A stretch of DNA of 64,000 nucleotides. It comes from Corynebacterium minutissimum (GTDB taxonomy: Bacteria; Actinomycetota; Actinomycetes; Mycobacteriales; Mycobacteriaceae). The notes beneath the pieces were generated by a model that was not told the DNA's origin, made no database searches, and saw only the letters and a program-made list of their open reading frames with translations. The first letter of the stretch is position 1, and each line of letters begins with the position of its first letter. Positions 35,429 to 44,604 of the stretch are shown here, piece after piece. Position numbers and translations under genes: made by a program. Location: NCBI RefSeq assembly GCF_016889765.1, contig NZ_CP069533.1, positions 1,054,001 through 1,118,000 on the forward strand, written 5' to 3'.

Positions 35429-36435
35429 ACAAGAGGTGGCTCACCTGGATAATCTCCCTGGTTATCCTGGCCGCGCTGGCGTGGTTCTTTCGTGACCAGC
35501 TCGACTTCATCACCGAAGGCCTACGCCGCCTGCGCCACGCCGAGCCGCTGCCGGTGGTGCTCGTCGTGGTGTTTGCGCTGCTCTCCATCGCGGGCATGGC
35601 CGAGGTGATGAAGCGGCTTATCGCCGCCGGCGGCGTCAACGTCCCGCTGCGCGAGACCTACGCCATCACGCTGGCCTCCAACGCGTGGTCCACGACCCTG
35701 CCAGCGGGCCCCGCCTTTTCGGCCCTGCTCACCTTTCAGGTGCAACGCCGTTGGGGCGCGTCGGTGGCGCTGTGCAGCTACTTCCTCTTTTTATCCTCAA
35801 TCATTAGCTCGATGTTCCTCGCGCTCATTGGGCTCGGCGGGGTGTTTTTCCTCAACGCGGATATGGCGCTGGGTTCGCTGATTACCACGGTCATCCTGAT
35901 GCTTGCCGCACTCGGCGGGATCTTTTGGCTGACCTCGCACCCTGAGACCCTCGAGGGCTGGCTACGCAAGCTGCGGCCCGGGCCTAAGCGGGACCGCGCA
36001 ATCCAGGAGGTACGCAATCTAGGCGAAGTCCACCTGTCGCGCGGCCCCTTTGCCGTGGTTGCCGGGGCGTCGCTGGTGCACCGCTTAGCAGATATGGCCG
36101 CGCTGTGGGCTTCCGTGTGGGCGGTGACCGGGGAAATCCCGTGGCTGCGTGCGGGCGCTGATGACACTACCATTGCTGGCGTGGCCTTGGCTTTCCTCGC
36201 CGCGAAGCTGGCCGGTTCCGCGCAGGTCACCCCGGGCGGTGTGGGCACGGTTGAGGCCGCCCTCATCACCCCGCTGGTGGCGACGGGCCTCACCGTTGTG
36301 CACGCCACCTCCGCCGCCATCATCTACCGGCTTATTTCCTTTGCGCTCATCACTATTATTGGCTGGGTCATCTACTTCATCCACTACGCCCGCGATGGCT
36401 TTTCTTACGCGGCGTTGAATCGGAAGGAATCCTAA
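35425..36435 (+). CDS. Lysylphosphatidylglycerol-synthase-like flippase domain protein (UPF0104)
   Basis: A 336-residue polytopic protein with about eight membrane segments and the AglD/UPF0104 signature, including ITLASNAWSTTLPAGPAF, an early membrane loop, and the conserved GGVGTVEAAL near residue 271. It resembles the flippase half of lysyl-PG synthases, without the tRNA-dependent transferase half. Rv0204c occupies the same relative position beside mmpL3. A lipid or polyprenyl-glycan flipping role is possible but unproven. The start overlaps the cmpL1 stop as ATGA. Confidence 0.8.
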   Translation: MNKRWLTWIISLVILAALAWFFRDQLDFITEGLRRLRHAEPLPVVLVVVFALLSIAGMAEVMKRLIAAGGVNVPLRETYAITLASNAWSTTLPAGPAFSALLTFQVQRRWGASVALCSYFLFLSSIISSMFLALIGLGGVFFLNADMALGSLITTVILMLAALGGIFWLTSHPETLEGWLRKLRPGPKRDRAIQEVRNLGEVHLSRGPFAVVAGASLVHRLADMAALWASVWAVTGEIPWLRAGADDTTIAGVALAFLAAKLAGSAQVTPGGVGTVEAALITPLVATGLTVVHATSAAIIYRLISFALITIIGWVIYFIHYARDGFSYAALNRKES

Positions 36436-36783
36436 ATGCGCGTTGCCCCGCTTATCGACGTCCTCGCTCTCGCCCTCTTCGCCGTCCTCGCCCGCCTAGC
36501 GCATGGAGGACTGAGCTTCAGCTCCTGGCTTGATGCCTTCTGGCCGTGGACCGTGGGCGCGCTGGTGGGCTGGGTCATCATCATGGCCACGAAGCTTGGC
36601 GGCCTGTGGAAGGAAGGCGCCGTGGTGTGGGTCAGCGCCATCCTTGGCGGCATGGCCCTGTGGGTGCTGGTCAATGGCCGCCTGCCACACTGGTCCTTCC
36701 TCATCGTGGCCACGGTGATGTCGGCGCTGCTGCTCTTTGGCTGGCGCGCCATCGCTGCTTTTACCTCCCGCTCCCGCGCCTAA
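36436..36783 (+). CDS. DUF3054 membrane protein
   Basis: A 115-residue protein with four hydrophobic segments (about 7-20, 34-51, 64-80, 87-105), starting immediately after the stop of the previous gene. The family motif LIDVLALALFAVLARLAHGG and the second WPWTVGALVGWVI are typical of DUF3054. It is the last gene of the trmB-cmpL1 operon. Its function is unknown. Confidence 0.8.
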   Translation: MRVAPLIDVLALALFAVLARLAHGGLSFSSWLDAFWPWTVGALVGWVIIMATKLGGLWKEGAVVWVSAILGGMALWVLVNGRLPHWSFLIVATVMSALLLFGWRAIAAFTSRSRA

Positions 36784-36940
36784 AACTCGCTGCGGACCCG
36801 CTGCGCTGAATCGCATACTCTGATTCCCTCGGCCTTACTCATCTATCTTCACCCCGAGTGAGCCTTGAAGGATGGATATTTGAGCTGGGAGTTTGCTGTT
36901 CCGGTTGCGGGGTGGGTGGAGCGGGTTTAGTGTGTGAGCC

Positions 36941-37954
36941 ATGAAGTTGGGGGACTTACTCGGGGTACTCGCTCGCGGCATGCACGTCGTTTCTTTGTGC
37001 GCGGGCCACACGCTCGATGAGATGATCGCACTTGGCGCGACTCCTCGGGTGGCACGGCAGTTAGATGCGCTCCGTCGCGTCTATTTCGGGCAGACTGCCT
37101 ACACCGCCAAGCAGCGCCGCGCGCGGGAGACCACTCACGCGCTCGATACGTTGCTCACCATCGAGCGTCACGTCGCGCGTGTGAAGGATTCCCGCAAAGC
37201 CTGGGACCTGCGGGTGGAATTGTGCGAAACACCAGTGGGAGAGATTGCGGGTGTGGCGAAGCGCCGGCTTGCCGAGCTCACCCCGAAGCCCAGCCCTGGT
37301 GTCCGTGTGCGCCGCAGCGCTACCGGTCTGCACAGCATCACGATTACGGACCGTCCACGAGCGATCGCCGACATGGTGGGCACGCTTCGGGCGACGAACG
37401 ACGACCTGCTCAAAGCTGCCCACGAGGTCTTTAAGGGCGAGGGCGGCTCCGCACCGGCGCTGCATGCCCATGTCATCGTGCGCCTCGACGAGCTGGAAAA
37501 AATTGCGCGCGGCGAAGGCGATGACATCATCCTGCAGGCCACCGACGGCGGCACCATGACCGGCGCAGAGTTCGTGCGCGCGAAGTTTGCCGAGCGCGGC
37601 TTCGTCACTCTCGTCCACCCCACCCAGGGCCCAGTGAATCTCTACTTCACCAGTCGGTTCGCAAGCGACAAGATGCGGCTCATGTTGGGCGCGGAGCATC
37701 CGATGTGCGCGTGGTTTGGATGTAATAAACCCGTCACGGAATGCCAAATGCACCACATACAACGCTGGCAGGATGGCGGGCCTACCAACATCAGCAACCT
37801 GGTGCCCTTATGCCAGTATCACAACGCAATTAACGACGACGACCCCACTCGCCCCACCGGCCGGGGTCGAGTCGACCGCATCAACGGCAGAGTCCATTGG
37901 TTGCCGCCCGGTGGCGGTCCTCCAGTTCCTAGTCCCAGTCCTGCTTGGCCCTAA
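36941..37954 (+). CDS. HNH endonuclease / DUF222-like protein, paralogue 2
   Basis: A 337-residue paralogue of the genes at 9580-10887 and 61862-62926. It has 49 residues up to VYFGQTAYTAKQRRARE, a helical N-terminal region, a middle DUF222-like part (LTPKPSPGVRVRR, SITITDRP), GEGDDIILQATDGGTMTGAEFVR, and the C-terminal HNH: CAWFGCNKP, QMHHIQRW, NLVPLCQYHN. Upstream TTTAGTGTG precedes the start by 9 nt, nearly the same as upstream of paralogue 3 (TTTAGTGTT). It sits between the cmpL1 operon and the mycolate locus. Biological role unknown. Confidence 0.8.
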   Translation: MKLGDLLGVLARGMHVVSLCAGHTLDEMIALGATPRVARQLDALRRVYFGQTAYTAKQRRARETTHALDTLLTIERHVARVKDSRKAWDLRVELCETPVGEIAGVAKRRLAELTPKPSPGVRVRRSATGLHSITITDRPRAIADMVGTLRATNDDLLKAAHEVFKGEGGSAPALHAHVIVRLDELEKIARGEGDDIILQATDGGTMTGAEFVRAKFAERGFVTLVHPTQGPVNLYFTSRFASDKMRLMLGAEHPMCAWFGCNKPVTECQMHHIQRWQDGGPTNISNLVPLCQYHNAINDDDPTRPTGRGRVDRINGRVHWLPPGGGPPVPSPSPAWP

Positions 37955-37965
37955 AGCACGGATCG

Positions 37966-37990
37966 AAAAAGCCCCTCCACGAGGAGGGGC
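37966..37990 (-). terminator. Rho-independent terminator, minus strand
   Basis: Stem GCCCCTCC/GGAGGGGC (37971-37978, 37983-37990) with an ACGA loop and, on the minus strand, a following run of T (AAAAA at 37966-37970 on the plus strand). It ends the 35-codon gene or the pks13-accD-small-gene transcript. Confidence 0.85.
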
Positions 37991-38003
37991 TACAGGCGCT
38001 GGT

Positions 38004-38111
38004 TTACTTCGAGCTCAGGGAAGAACCGGAGACGGTAACACCGGCGCGGTTGAGCAGCATGATGACGAGGTTGATGATGTCGCCACCGAGGTCAATAACG
38101 CTAGACAGCAT
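38004..38111 (-). CDS. Small 35-residue membrane-active or secreted peptide (candidate mycomembrane protein)
   Basis: An open frame of 36 codons from ATG 38111 to TAA 38004, too short for ordinary ORF lists. AAAGGAG lies 7 nt before the ATG, and a strong terminator starts 14 nt after the stop. The product begins MLSSVIDLGGDII, continues with a hydrophobic run (INLVIMLL) and ends in a Ser-rich VSGSSLSSK. Size, lack of signal peptide, amphipathic core and Ser-rich end recall the short corynebacterial outer-membrane proteins PorA, PorH and ProtX, some of which are O-mycoloylated. It lies 110 nt downstream of the AccD4-type gene, on the same strand. Identity as a porin-like peptide is inference. 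Confidence 0.65.
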   Translation of the reverse strand: MLSSVIDLGGDIINLVIMLLNRAGVTVSGSSLSSK

Positions 38112-38221
38112 GAGGATTCTCCTTTATTCGATTACCGAGACTTAATGTTTATCGTGCGAGGATGCCCTTGACGTTACGCCCCTGCAAGAAAACCGGCATA
38201 CAGTTTGGGGCACAACCGGCG

Positions 38222-39769
38222 CTAGAGCGGGGAGATGGTGTGCTTCTTGGGCAGGTCCTTCTCTTGTTTATCGGCAAGCTGACGCAGCGCACGGCGCAGG
38301 GCTAGACGCGACTCGGTGGGCTTAATCATGCCATCGAGGTAGCCGCGCTCCGCGGCGACATAGGGTGCGGTCATGGTCTCGTCGTAGAAGTCCATGAACA
38401 TCTTCTTCGTCATGGCGCGCTGCTCCGGGGTCTCGGCGGCCTCGAGCTGCTTGCCGGCAATCATGACCACCGCGGCGGCCGATCCCATCACGGCGATCTG
38501 GGCCGTCGGCCACGCCAGGTTGATATCTCCCGTCAGGTTCTTCGAGCCCATCACGGCATAAGCACCGCCATAAGCCTTGCGCACGATGAGCGAGACCTTC
38601 GGCACGGTAGCCTCCACCACGGCGAAAGCAAACTTCGCGCCGCGGTGAATCAAGCCCGCCTTCTCCTGGTCCACGCCCGGCAGGTAGCCCGGCGTATCCA
38701 CTACGAAGACCAGCGGGATGTTGTAGGCATCGCAAATACGGATAAAACGCCCACCTTTATCGGCGGCGTCCGCATCGATACAACCCGCCGAATGCATCGG
38801 GTTATTCGCCACAAAACCCACGGCTTTGCCATCAATGCGGCCAAAAGCAGTGATGACGTTGGGGGCGTAGTTTTCCTGGATTTCGATGAGCTCGTCGTCG
38901 TCGCCAAGCTGCGTCAGCAGGTCCATCATGTCGTAGCCGGCATTCGTGTCATCCGGCATGAAGGAATTCAGCTCGGTGTCCTGGGCTACCTCCTCATCAG
39001 ATGGCGCGTCAAAGACAGGCGCTTCATCGAAGCAGGTCAGCGGCAGGTGGTCCAGCAAGTCACGCACGAGGTCGAAGGCATCATCCTCCGAGGGCACCAC
39101 GACGGAGACGTTACCGTTGAGCTCCTGCTGGCGGGCGGAACCTAGGTCGTGGGAAGAAATCTCCTCGCCCGTGACCTCCTTGATCACGTTCGGGCCCGTC
39201 ACGTACATTTCCGCCTCACCATCGACGGCGATGATGAAGTCCGTGGTCACCGGCGCATACACCGCACCACCAGCGGACTTACCCATCATGATGGAAATCT
39301 GCGGGCTGCGGCCACTAAGCGGCAGCTGGCGGCGGGCAATCTCGGAGTACATGGCCAGAGACGTCACCGCATCCTGGATACGCGCGCCACCGGAATCCTG
39401 GATACCGATGACCGGGCAGCCAATCTTGATGGCCAAATCCATGATGTCGGTAACCTTCTTACCAAAGGTCACGCCCACGGATCCGCCGTAGACGGTCTTA
39501 TCGTGTGCGTAGATGCACACCGGGCGGCCATTGATGCGGCCGTGGCCGGTGACCACGCCGTCGGAGTAAATCGCGTCCGGGTCACCGGGGGTCTTGCCCA
39601 GGGCGCCGGTTTCGACGAAGGAGCCTTCGTCGAGAAGCGCGGCGATGCGTTGGCGCGGCGTGGAACGTCCGGCCTCGTCGCGGCGGGCACGGGAGCGCTC
39701 GCTGCCGGGGTCCTGGGCACGCTCGAGGCGCTCGCGCAGGTCCGCTAGCTTGTCAGCGGTGCTAGTCAC
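38222..39769 (-). CDS. accD4: Acyl-CoA carboxylase beta subunit, AccD4-type (AccD3 in C. glutamicum)
   Basis: Start GTG 39769 overlaps the pks13 stop as GTGA. The 515-residue carboxyltransferase has the two crotonase-fold halves: GRPVCIYAHDKTVYGGSVG with GIQDSGGARIQDAV in the first, and FVVDTPGYLPGVDQEKAGLIHRGAKF with KAYGGAYAVMGSKNL in the second. It works with a biotin-carrying alpha subunit and other beta subunits to make carboxylated long-chain acyl-CoA, the extender for Pks13. Immediate linkage to pks13 is the expected arrangement. A 35-codon gene follows. Confidence 0.92.
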   Translation of the reverse strand: MTSTADKLADLRERLERAQDPGSERSRARRDEAGRSTPRQRIAALLDEGSFVETGALGKTPGDPDAIYSDGVVTGHGRINGRPVCIYAHDKTVYGGSVGVTFGKKVTDIMDLAIKIGCPVIGIQDSGGARIQDAVTSLAMYSEIARRQLPLSGRSPQISIMMGKSAGGAVYAPVTTDFIIAVDGEAEMYVTGPNVIKEVTGEEISSHDLGSARQQELNGNVSVVVPSEDDAFDLVRDLLDHLPLTCFDEAPVFDAPSDEEVAQDTELNSFMPDDTNAGYDMMDLLTQLGDDDELIEIQENYAPNVITAFGRIDGKAVGFVANNPMHSAGCIDADAADKGGRFIRICDAYNIPLVFVVDTPGYLPGVDQEKAGLIHRGAKFAFAVVEATVPKVSLIVRKAYGGAYAVMGSKNLTGDINLAWPTAQIAVMGSAAAVVMIAGKQLEAAETPEQRAMTKKMFMDFYDETMTAPYVAAERGYLDGMIKPTESRLALRRALRQLADKQEKDLPKKHTISPL

Positions 39770-42700
39770 TTCCGAATCTTCTCCTCGATCCAATCCTCCA
39801 TGTGCTTGCCCACGATACCGATTGCCGGCTCGTCGGGAACCGCCAGGTGGTCGCCCGGCAGCTGCACAATCTCCAGATCCTTCACGATAACGCCCCAGCC
39901 GCCGTCCGGGTTAATCTCCGCATACGCCGGCTCGAGTTCGATGGCGCCGTCGTGCATGCGCTCGGAGCGGAAGAGGATGACGGGCACGCTTACCGACGCC
40001 CACCTTCCCATATCCAGCGAGCCCAAAATCTGGTTGTCGACGAAGGACGCACGCTGGTGCTCGAGTACACCGGCGGAGAGGCCGTGCTCGGAGGCGTCGG
40101 TGGAGCTGAGGAATTCCGCGAGCATGGCCATGAGCGCATCTTCGCCGACGGTTTCCAGCATCTCGTAGGGCGGCTCGAAGTCGAGACCGTAGGTCTTCTT
40201 GGCAAAGGCGGCGTAGCGTCCCCAGCGGGCCTTGGTTTCCTCCAGCGTCTTCGGGGCCGGATGCGCCGGCTGGGTGGTATCCAGCAAAGCGATGAAGGCA
40301 ACCTCGGCAGTATCCTCACCGCGGGCTGCGCGCTCCTGGAGCTGGTAGGCCACCTCGTAGGCCAACGCACCGCCGAAGGACCAGCCGCCGAGCACGACCT
40401 TGCGGCCGCGCGCGTAGTGCAGGATGTCCTCGATGTAGGCAGCGGCGCGATCCTCCAGGCTGCCTTCAAGGCGCTCCACGCCGTAGACGGCGACGTCGGC
40501 CGGCAGGCGGCGGGTCAGTGGCTGGTAGACCACGGTGGTGCCGCCGGCCGGGTGGAACATGAAGACGGCGGGACCGTCGGCCTCGCGCAGGACGCGGATG
40601 TTGCCCTCGACCTCGGTCTCCAGGCCCTCGCGGACGAGATCCGCCAGGTTCTCCAGTGCTTCGGCCTCCTGAACCTGCTGGGCGGTGACCTCGATGCCGG
40701 CGCGCTCGGTGAGGCGCTCGGCAATCTTCTCTGCTATCTCATCGCTGACCTGCGGCAGCGCGGAAGTCACGCCGGCGGCGGCCTTGCCCGTAAAGGTGGC
40801 CCAGGTACCGAAGACCATGCGCTCGGAGGCATCGCGCGGGGCCACGCCCACGCCTTCGTGCTCCTCGCCGCTATTTTCGCCGCGCAGCCCATCCGCGCCG
40901 CCCTTCGCGCTCACCGTGGAGGCGTCTGGGGTGGTGTCGTCGCTCTCGGTGAGCGCGAAGGGTGCGGTGTGAGCGTCTGCGGCGTCGGTAGCGGGCGCGG
41001 CTGGGCCGTCGGCGGTGGTGAGATCGGCGCTGGTTTGCTCGGCGACGGCTTCCTCGACCATGGTGATGACGTCGGCGAGGGAGGCGTCGCGAAGCGCCTG
41101 CACCTGCAGTGGCGGGATCTGGAAGTCGTTCTCCACACGGTTCTTGATGCGCATGCCCATGAGCGAATCCAGGCCCAGGTCAATGAGCGGCAGCTCGCGC
41201 GGGAGGTCAGAGACGTCGTAGCCCATGGACTCAGAGACGATGAGCGCCAAGCGCTCCTCCACGCTCTCCTTCTCCGGATCCCAGCGCACCGCATCAACGC
41301 CCACCTCGGGGTCGGCGAACTGCGGCGCGGTGACCGCCTGCGGCAGGCTCGGCTCCGGGGTGGCGGCGGGGGCCGCGAGGTTCAGGGTAGAGGCGAAACC
41401 TTCCGCGATGAGCTTGGTCGACGCGCCATCCACGTAGTGCACCGCCACGGACAGGCCGCCGAGAGTGCGGCGCACAATGGTGGTGACCTCACCCTTCGCC
41501 GGCAGGTCCGCATGTTCCTCGCTGGCGGCAATCTGTGCGCCCGGGGACACGGCCTCGGCGGCAGCCTCTAGGATGGCCAGGGCACTCGGCGCCTGGTCCG
41601 CGTTTGTGGAGAAGGCCACGGCGCCCTCCGGCAGGGTGACGCGCGCGCCCGGCAGACCGGAGATACCAGCGGAAGGGCGGGCGTTGGTCCAGAAACGCTG
41701 GCGACGGAAGTGGGTCGAGGGGGCGGCAACAAGCGCGCCGGAGCCGAAGACCTTTGTGTAGTCCACTGGGACACCCGCAACGTAGAGCTTGGCCAGCACA
41801 TCCAGCAGCGACTCGGTGGGGTCCACCTTGCGCTTCAGGCTGTACAGCAGCTGCGCGTCCGCCTTGCCCGCGGCGAAAGCAGTGGACATGAGGCCCATCA
41901 GCGCAATCGGGTTCGGGGAAATCTCCACGATTTGGGTATGGCCCGCGTCAAAGGCCGACTCGGTCGCGTCCTGCAGGTAGACGGAGTGGCGAGTCATGCG
42001 GATCCAGTAGTCTTCGTCGTGCAGCACAGTGCCCGGACGGTAGGCCTTGCCGCGGTCCACGGAGGAAAACAGCGTGGTATGCAGCGGGCGGGCCTCAATG
42101 CCGGCGATTTCCGCATAAAGCTCTCCCAGCAGCGGGTCCACGGCAGAGGTGTGGCCGGCAGCCTTGACGTTGAGCGCACGGGCGAACTTGCCCTCGCCGT
42201 CGAGCTTCTCCACCAGCGCGAGGACCTCCTCGCGCGGGCCGCCCACTGTGGTCATGCCGGGGCCGGTGTAGACGGCGGGCTCGATATTGCCTGGTAGGGC
42301 ACCAATCTCCTCGGCGGAGAGTTCGACGACGGCCATGGCGCCTTGTTGATCGTCGGGAAGCGAGGCCTCGCCCTCCCCCATGAGGCGCGCGCGGTGGCAG
42401 GCAATGAGCATGGCGTCCTCCGCGGAGATGCCGCCGGACGCGTAGGCCGCGCCGATTTCACCCATGGACATGCCGATCACGCCGGCCGGGCGCACGCCGA
42501 AGGCGGCGAACAGGTCCGTCAGCGCAATCTGGATGGCGGTAATCGCCACCTGCGCGGTTTCGGTGTTGTAGGTCTGGGAGTCATCGTGGACGAGCTCCAG
42601 AATGGACCAGCCAGATTCGCGCTGGACAAGGGCGTCGAGTTCCACCAGACGTTCTTTAAACAGCGGCGATATCTCAATCATGTCCTTGGCCATCTTGCGG

Positions 42701-44604
42701 TGCTGGGAGCCGAAGCCGGAATACATGAAGACGGGGCCGTGTACCGACGGGGAATCCGCCGCGGCGATGCCCACGGAGACGGTTCCCTCAGACACCTGGC
42801 GGAGGCGCTTGATGGCCTCCTCGCTTGACGACGCCATCACTACCGCCCGCGAGCGCCCATGATTGCGGCGGGCGAGGGTGCGGGCCAGGGAGAGCAGGTT
42901 CGGGTTCTCGGCCTCGATGTACTCAGCGAGGTCGGCTGCAGCAGTGGCGCGGCGCGAAGGCAGCAGCCCGGAGACCGGCAGGGCAACCGGCTGGCCCTCT
43001 CCGACGGCGACCTGCGGGGCAGCCTGGTAGGTCAGCCCGCGGTAATCGGTAAGGACAACGTGGGCGTTGGTGCCGCCGAAGCCGAAGCCGGAGACGCCGG
43101 CGATTTTTTGGCCGGAGTATTCGGGCCATTCGCGTGGGTCCTCGACCACTTCGAGGTGCTCAGCGTCAAAGTCGATGTAGCGGTTGGGGCCGGCGTAATT
43201 GATGTTCGGCGGGATGACGCCATGGCGCATACCTTCGATGACCTTAATGAGGCCAACCACGCCCGCAGCGGATTCAGAGTGGCCGATATTGGTCTTGGCG
43301 GAGCCCAGAAGGGTCGGGGTGGCGGCATGGCGGCCCGGCCCGAGAACACGGCCGAGAGCGGTGGCCTCGATGGGATCACCGAGGATGGTGCCGGTGCCGT
43401 GGGCCTCGACGTAGTCCACGTCCTGTGGGCGGATACCGGCGTCGGCGTAGGCGCGCTCGAGGACGTCGACCTGCGCGTCCGGGTTCGGAGCGGTCAGGCC
43501 GTTGGAGTGGCCGTCGGAGTTAACGGCAGAGCCCTTGATGACGGCAGCGATGGTGTCACCGTCGCGTTCGGCATCCTCGAGGCGCTTGAGCACGAGAACG
43601 CCGGCGGCATCCGCGCGGACGATGCCGTCGGCGTCATCGGAGAACGCATGGATGGCACTGGTGGGCGAGGTGACGCCGAGCTCGCTAAAGCCGATGGAGG
43701 CATGCGGCGAGGCCAGGATGTTCACGCCGCCGGCCAGGGCTACGTCGGCCGCGCCGACGCGCAGATCCTTGACTGCCTGGTTGACGGCCACGAGGGAAGC
43801 GGAGCAGGCAGTATCCACGTTGAGGGACGGGCCGCGCAGATCGAATGCGTAGGACAGGCGGTTGGCGATGATCGCCGAGGAGGTGCCCGTCATCGCGTAG
43901 GGGTGCATCTCTGCTGGGTCGGCGGTGATGAGCATGCCGTAGTCGTTGTTCGTAGAGCCCATGTACACGCCAGTAGCGGTGCCGCGCAGCTGGTTGGCTG
44001 GGACCCCAGCGTCCTCCAAGGCCTCCCAGGCCACTTCGAGGAGGATGCGCTGCTGCGGGTCCATGTTGGCGGCCTCGAGCGGGGAGAGACCAAAGAATTC
44101 GGCGTCGAAGCTGGCGATGTCATCGATGTAGCCGCCGTCGGTGTTCTGCTGCTCTATCTTTTCGCTGGTAATCGGGTCGGAGGAATACTCCGACCAGCGG
44201 CCCACGGGCAGCGGGCCGGTACCAGGCCGGCCCTCCACGAGCATGTTCCAGAATTCAGCGACGTTCTTCGCGCCCGGGAAGCGGCCGGCATAGCCGATGA
44301 CGGCGATGTCGCCGCCCGCGAGATCGGCAGGGCGAGGCGCCGACACTGCTTCCCCTGGCACGCTGTGGGTGGCGCCGTTGACCAGACGTTCCGCCAGCTG
44401 TGCAATCGTGGGGTACTCATACGCCACGGTGGGCTCGAGTTTAATGCCGAGAAGGTTTTCTAATTCACCGGAAAGAACCACGGCGTCGCGCGAGGACAGT
44501 CCGAAGTTCTCCAGCGGTTTGGTGTCCGTGATTTCCTCTGCGGAGAGGCCGGTGGTCTGCGCAACCCAGGTGCGCAGCCAGCCACGAAGCTCTTCAACGG
44601 TCAT
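39766..44604 (-). CDS. pks13: Polyketide synthase Pks13 (mycolate condensase)
   Basis: A 1612-residue type I polyketide synthase with the order ACP-KS-AT-ACP-TE. N-terminal ACP: residues 1-75, phosphopantetheine Ser S38. Ketosynthase: about 98-520, with C267, H402 and H442. Acyltransferase: about 620-940, GMSMG Ser S713 and H818. Second ACP: about 1115-1190, S1147 in LGLDSLMG. Thioesterase: about 1345-1610, GWSFGG Ser S1409. It condenses the FadD32-activated meromycolate with carboxylated acyl-CoA to give the alpha-alkyl beta-keto acid and transfers it to trehalose. The linker 1225-1260 carries an inverted DNA repeat. Its GTGA end overlaps accD4. Confidence 0.95.
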   Translation of the reverse strand: MTVEELRGWLRTWVAQTTGLSAEEITDTKPLENFGLSSRDAVVLSGELENLLGIKLEPTVAYEYPTIAQLAERLVNGATHSVPGEAVSAPRPADLAGGDIAVIGYAGRFPGAKNVAEFWNMLVEGRPGTGPLPVGRWSEYSSDPITSEKIEQQNTDGGYIDDIASFDAEFFGLSPLEAANMDPQQRILLEVAWEALEDAGVPANQLRGTATGVYMGSTNNDYGMLITADPAEMHPYAMTGTSSAIIANRLSYAFDLRGPSLNVDTACSASLVAVNQAVKDLRVGAADVALAGGVNILASPHASIGFSELGVTSPTSAIHAFSDDADGIVRADAAGVLVLKRLEDAERDGDTIAAVIKGSAVNSDGHSNGLTAPNPDAQVDVLERAYADAGIRPQDVDYVEAHGTGTILGDPIEATALGRVLGPGRHAATPTLLGSAKTNIGHSESAAGVVGLIKVIEGMRHGVIPPNINYAGPNRYIDFDAEHLEVVEDPREWPEYSGQKIAGVSGFGFGGTNAHVVLTDYRGLTYQAAPQVAVGEGQPVALPVSGLLPSRRATAAADLAEYIEAENPNLLSLARTLARRNHGRSRAVVMASSSEEAIKRLRQVSEGTVSVGIAAADSPSVHGPVFMYSGFGSQHRKMAKDMIEISPLFKERLVELDALVQRESGWSILELVHDDSQTYNTETAQVAITAIQIALTDLFAAFGVRPAGVIGMSMGEIGAAYASGGISAEDAMLIACHRARLMGEGEASLPDDQQGAMAVVELSAEEIGALPGNIEPAVYTGPGMTTVGGPREEVLALVEKLDGEGKFARALNVKAAGHTSAVDPLLGELYAEIAGIEARPLHTTLFSSVDRGKAYRPGTVLHDEDYWIRMTRHSVYLQDATESAFDAGHTQIVEISPNPIALMGLMSTAFAAGKADAQLLYSLKRKVDPTESLLDVLAKLYVAGVPVDYTKVFGSGALVAAPSTHFRRQRFWTNARPSAGISGLPGARVTLPEGAVAFSTNADQAPSALAILEAAAEAVSPGAQIAASEEHADLPAKGEVTTIVRRTLGGLSVAVHYVDGASTKLIAEGFASTLNLAAPAATPEPSLPQAVTAPQFADPEVGVDAVRWDPEKESVEERLALIVSESMGYDVSDLPRELPLIDLGLDSLMGMRIKNRVENDFQIPPLQVQALRDASLADVITMVEEAVAEQTSADLTTADGPAAPATDAADAHTAPFALTESDDTTPDASTVSAKGGADGLRGENSGEEHEGVGVAPRDASERMVFGTWATFTGKAAAGVTSALPQVSDEIAEKIAERLTERAGIEVTAQQVQEAEALENLADLVREGLETEVEGNIRVLREADGPAVFMFHPAGGTTVVYQPLTRRLPADVAVYGVERLEGSLEDRAAAYIEDILHYARGRKVVLGGWSFGGALAYEVAYQLQERAARGEDTAEVAFIALLDTTQPAHPAPKTLEETKARWGRYAAFAKKTYGLDFEPPYEMLETVGEDALMAMLAEFLSSTDASEHGLSAGVLEHQRASFVDNQILGSLDMGRWASVSVPVILFRSERMHDGAIELEPAYAEINPDGGWGVIVKDLEIVQLPGDHLAVPDEPAIGIVGKHMEDWIEEKIRK
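40904..40959. repeat. Inverted repeat TTCGCGCTCAC / GTGAGCGCGAA in the pks13 linker
   Basis: Arms lie at 40904-40914 and 40949-40959, with a 34-nt spacer; the match extends to a perfect 16-bp CCCTTCGCGCTCACCG. It codes for part of the nonconserved linker between the second ACP and the thioesterase. It mirrors the pair at 2431-2487 in arm sequence and spacing. Confidence 0.7.

Noticed and set aside
39802..41571. 589-codon plus-strand frame opposite the pks13 thioesterase end
   Set aside because: Shadow frame; the pks13 domains are complete on the other strand.
42859..44463. 534-codon plus-strand frame opposite pks13
   Set aside because: Complement of the ketosynthase region; Gly/Val/Asp/Arg-biased shadow frame.
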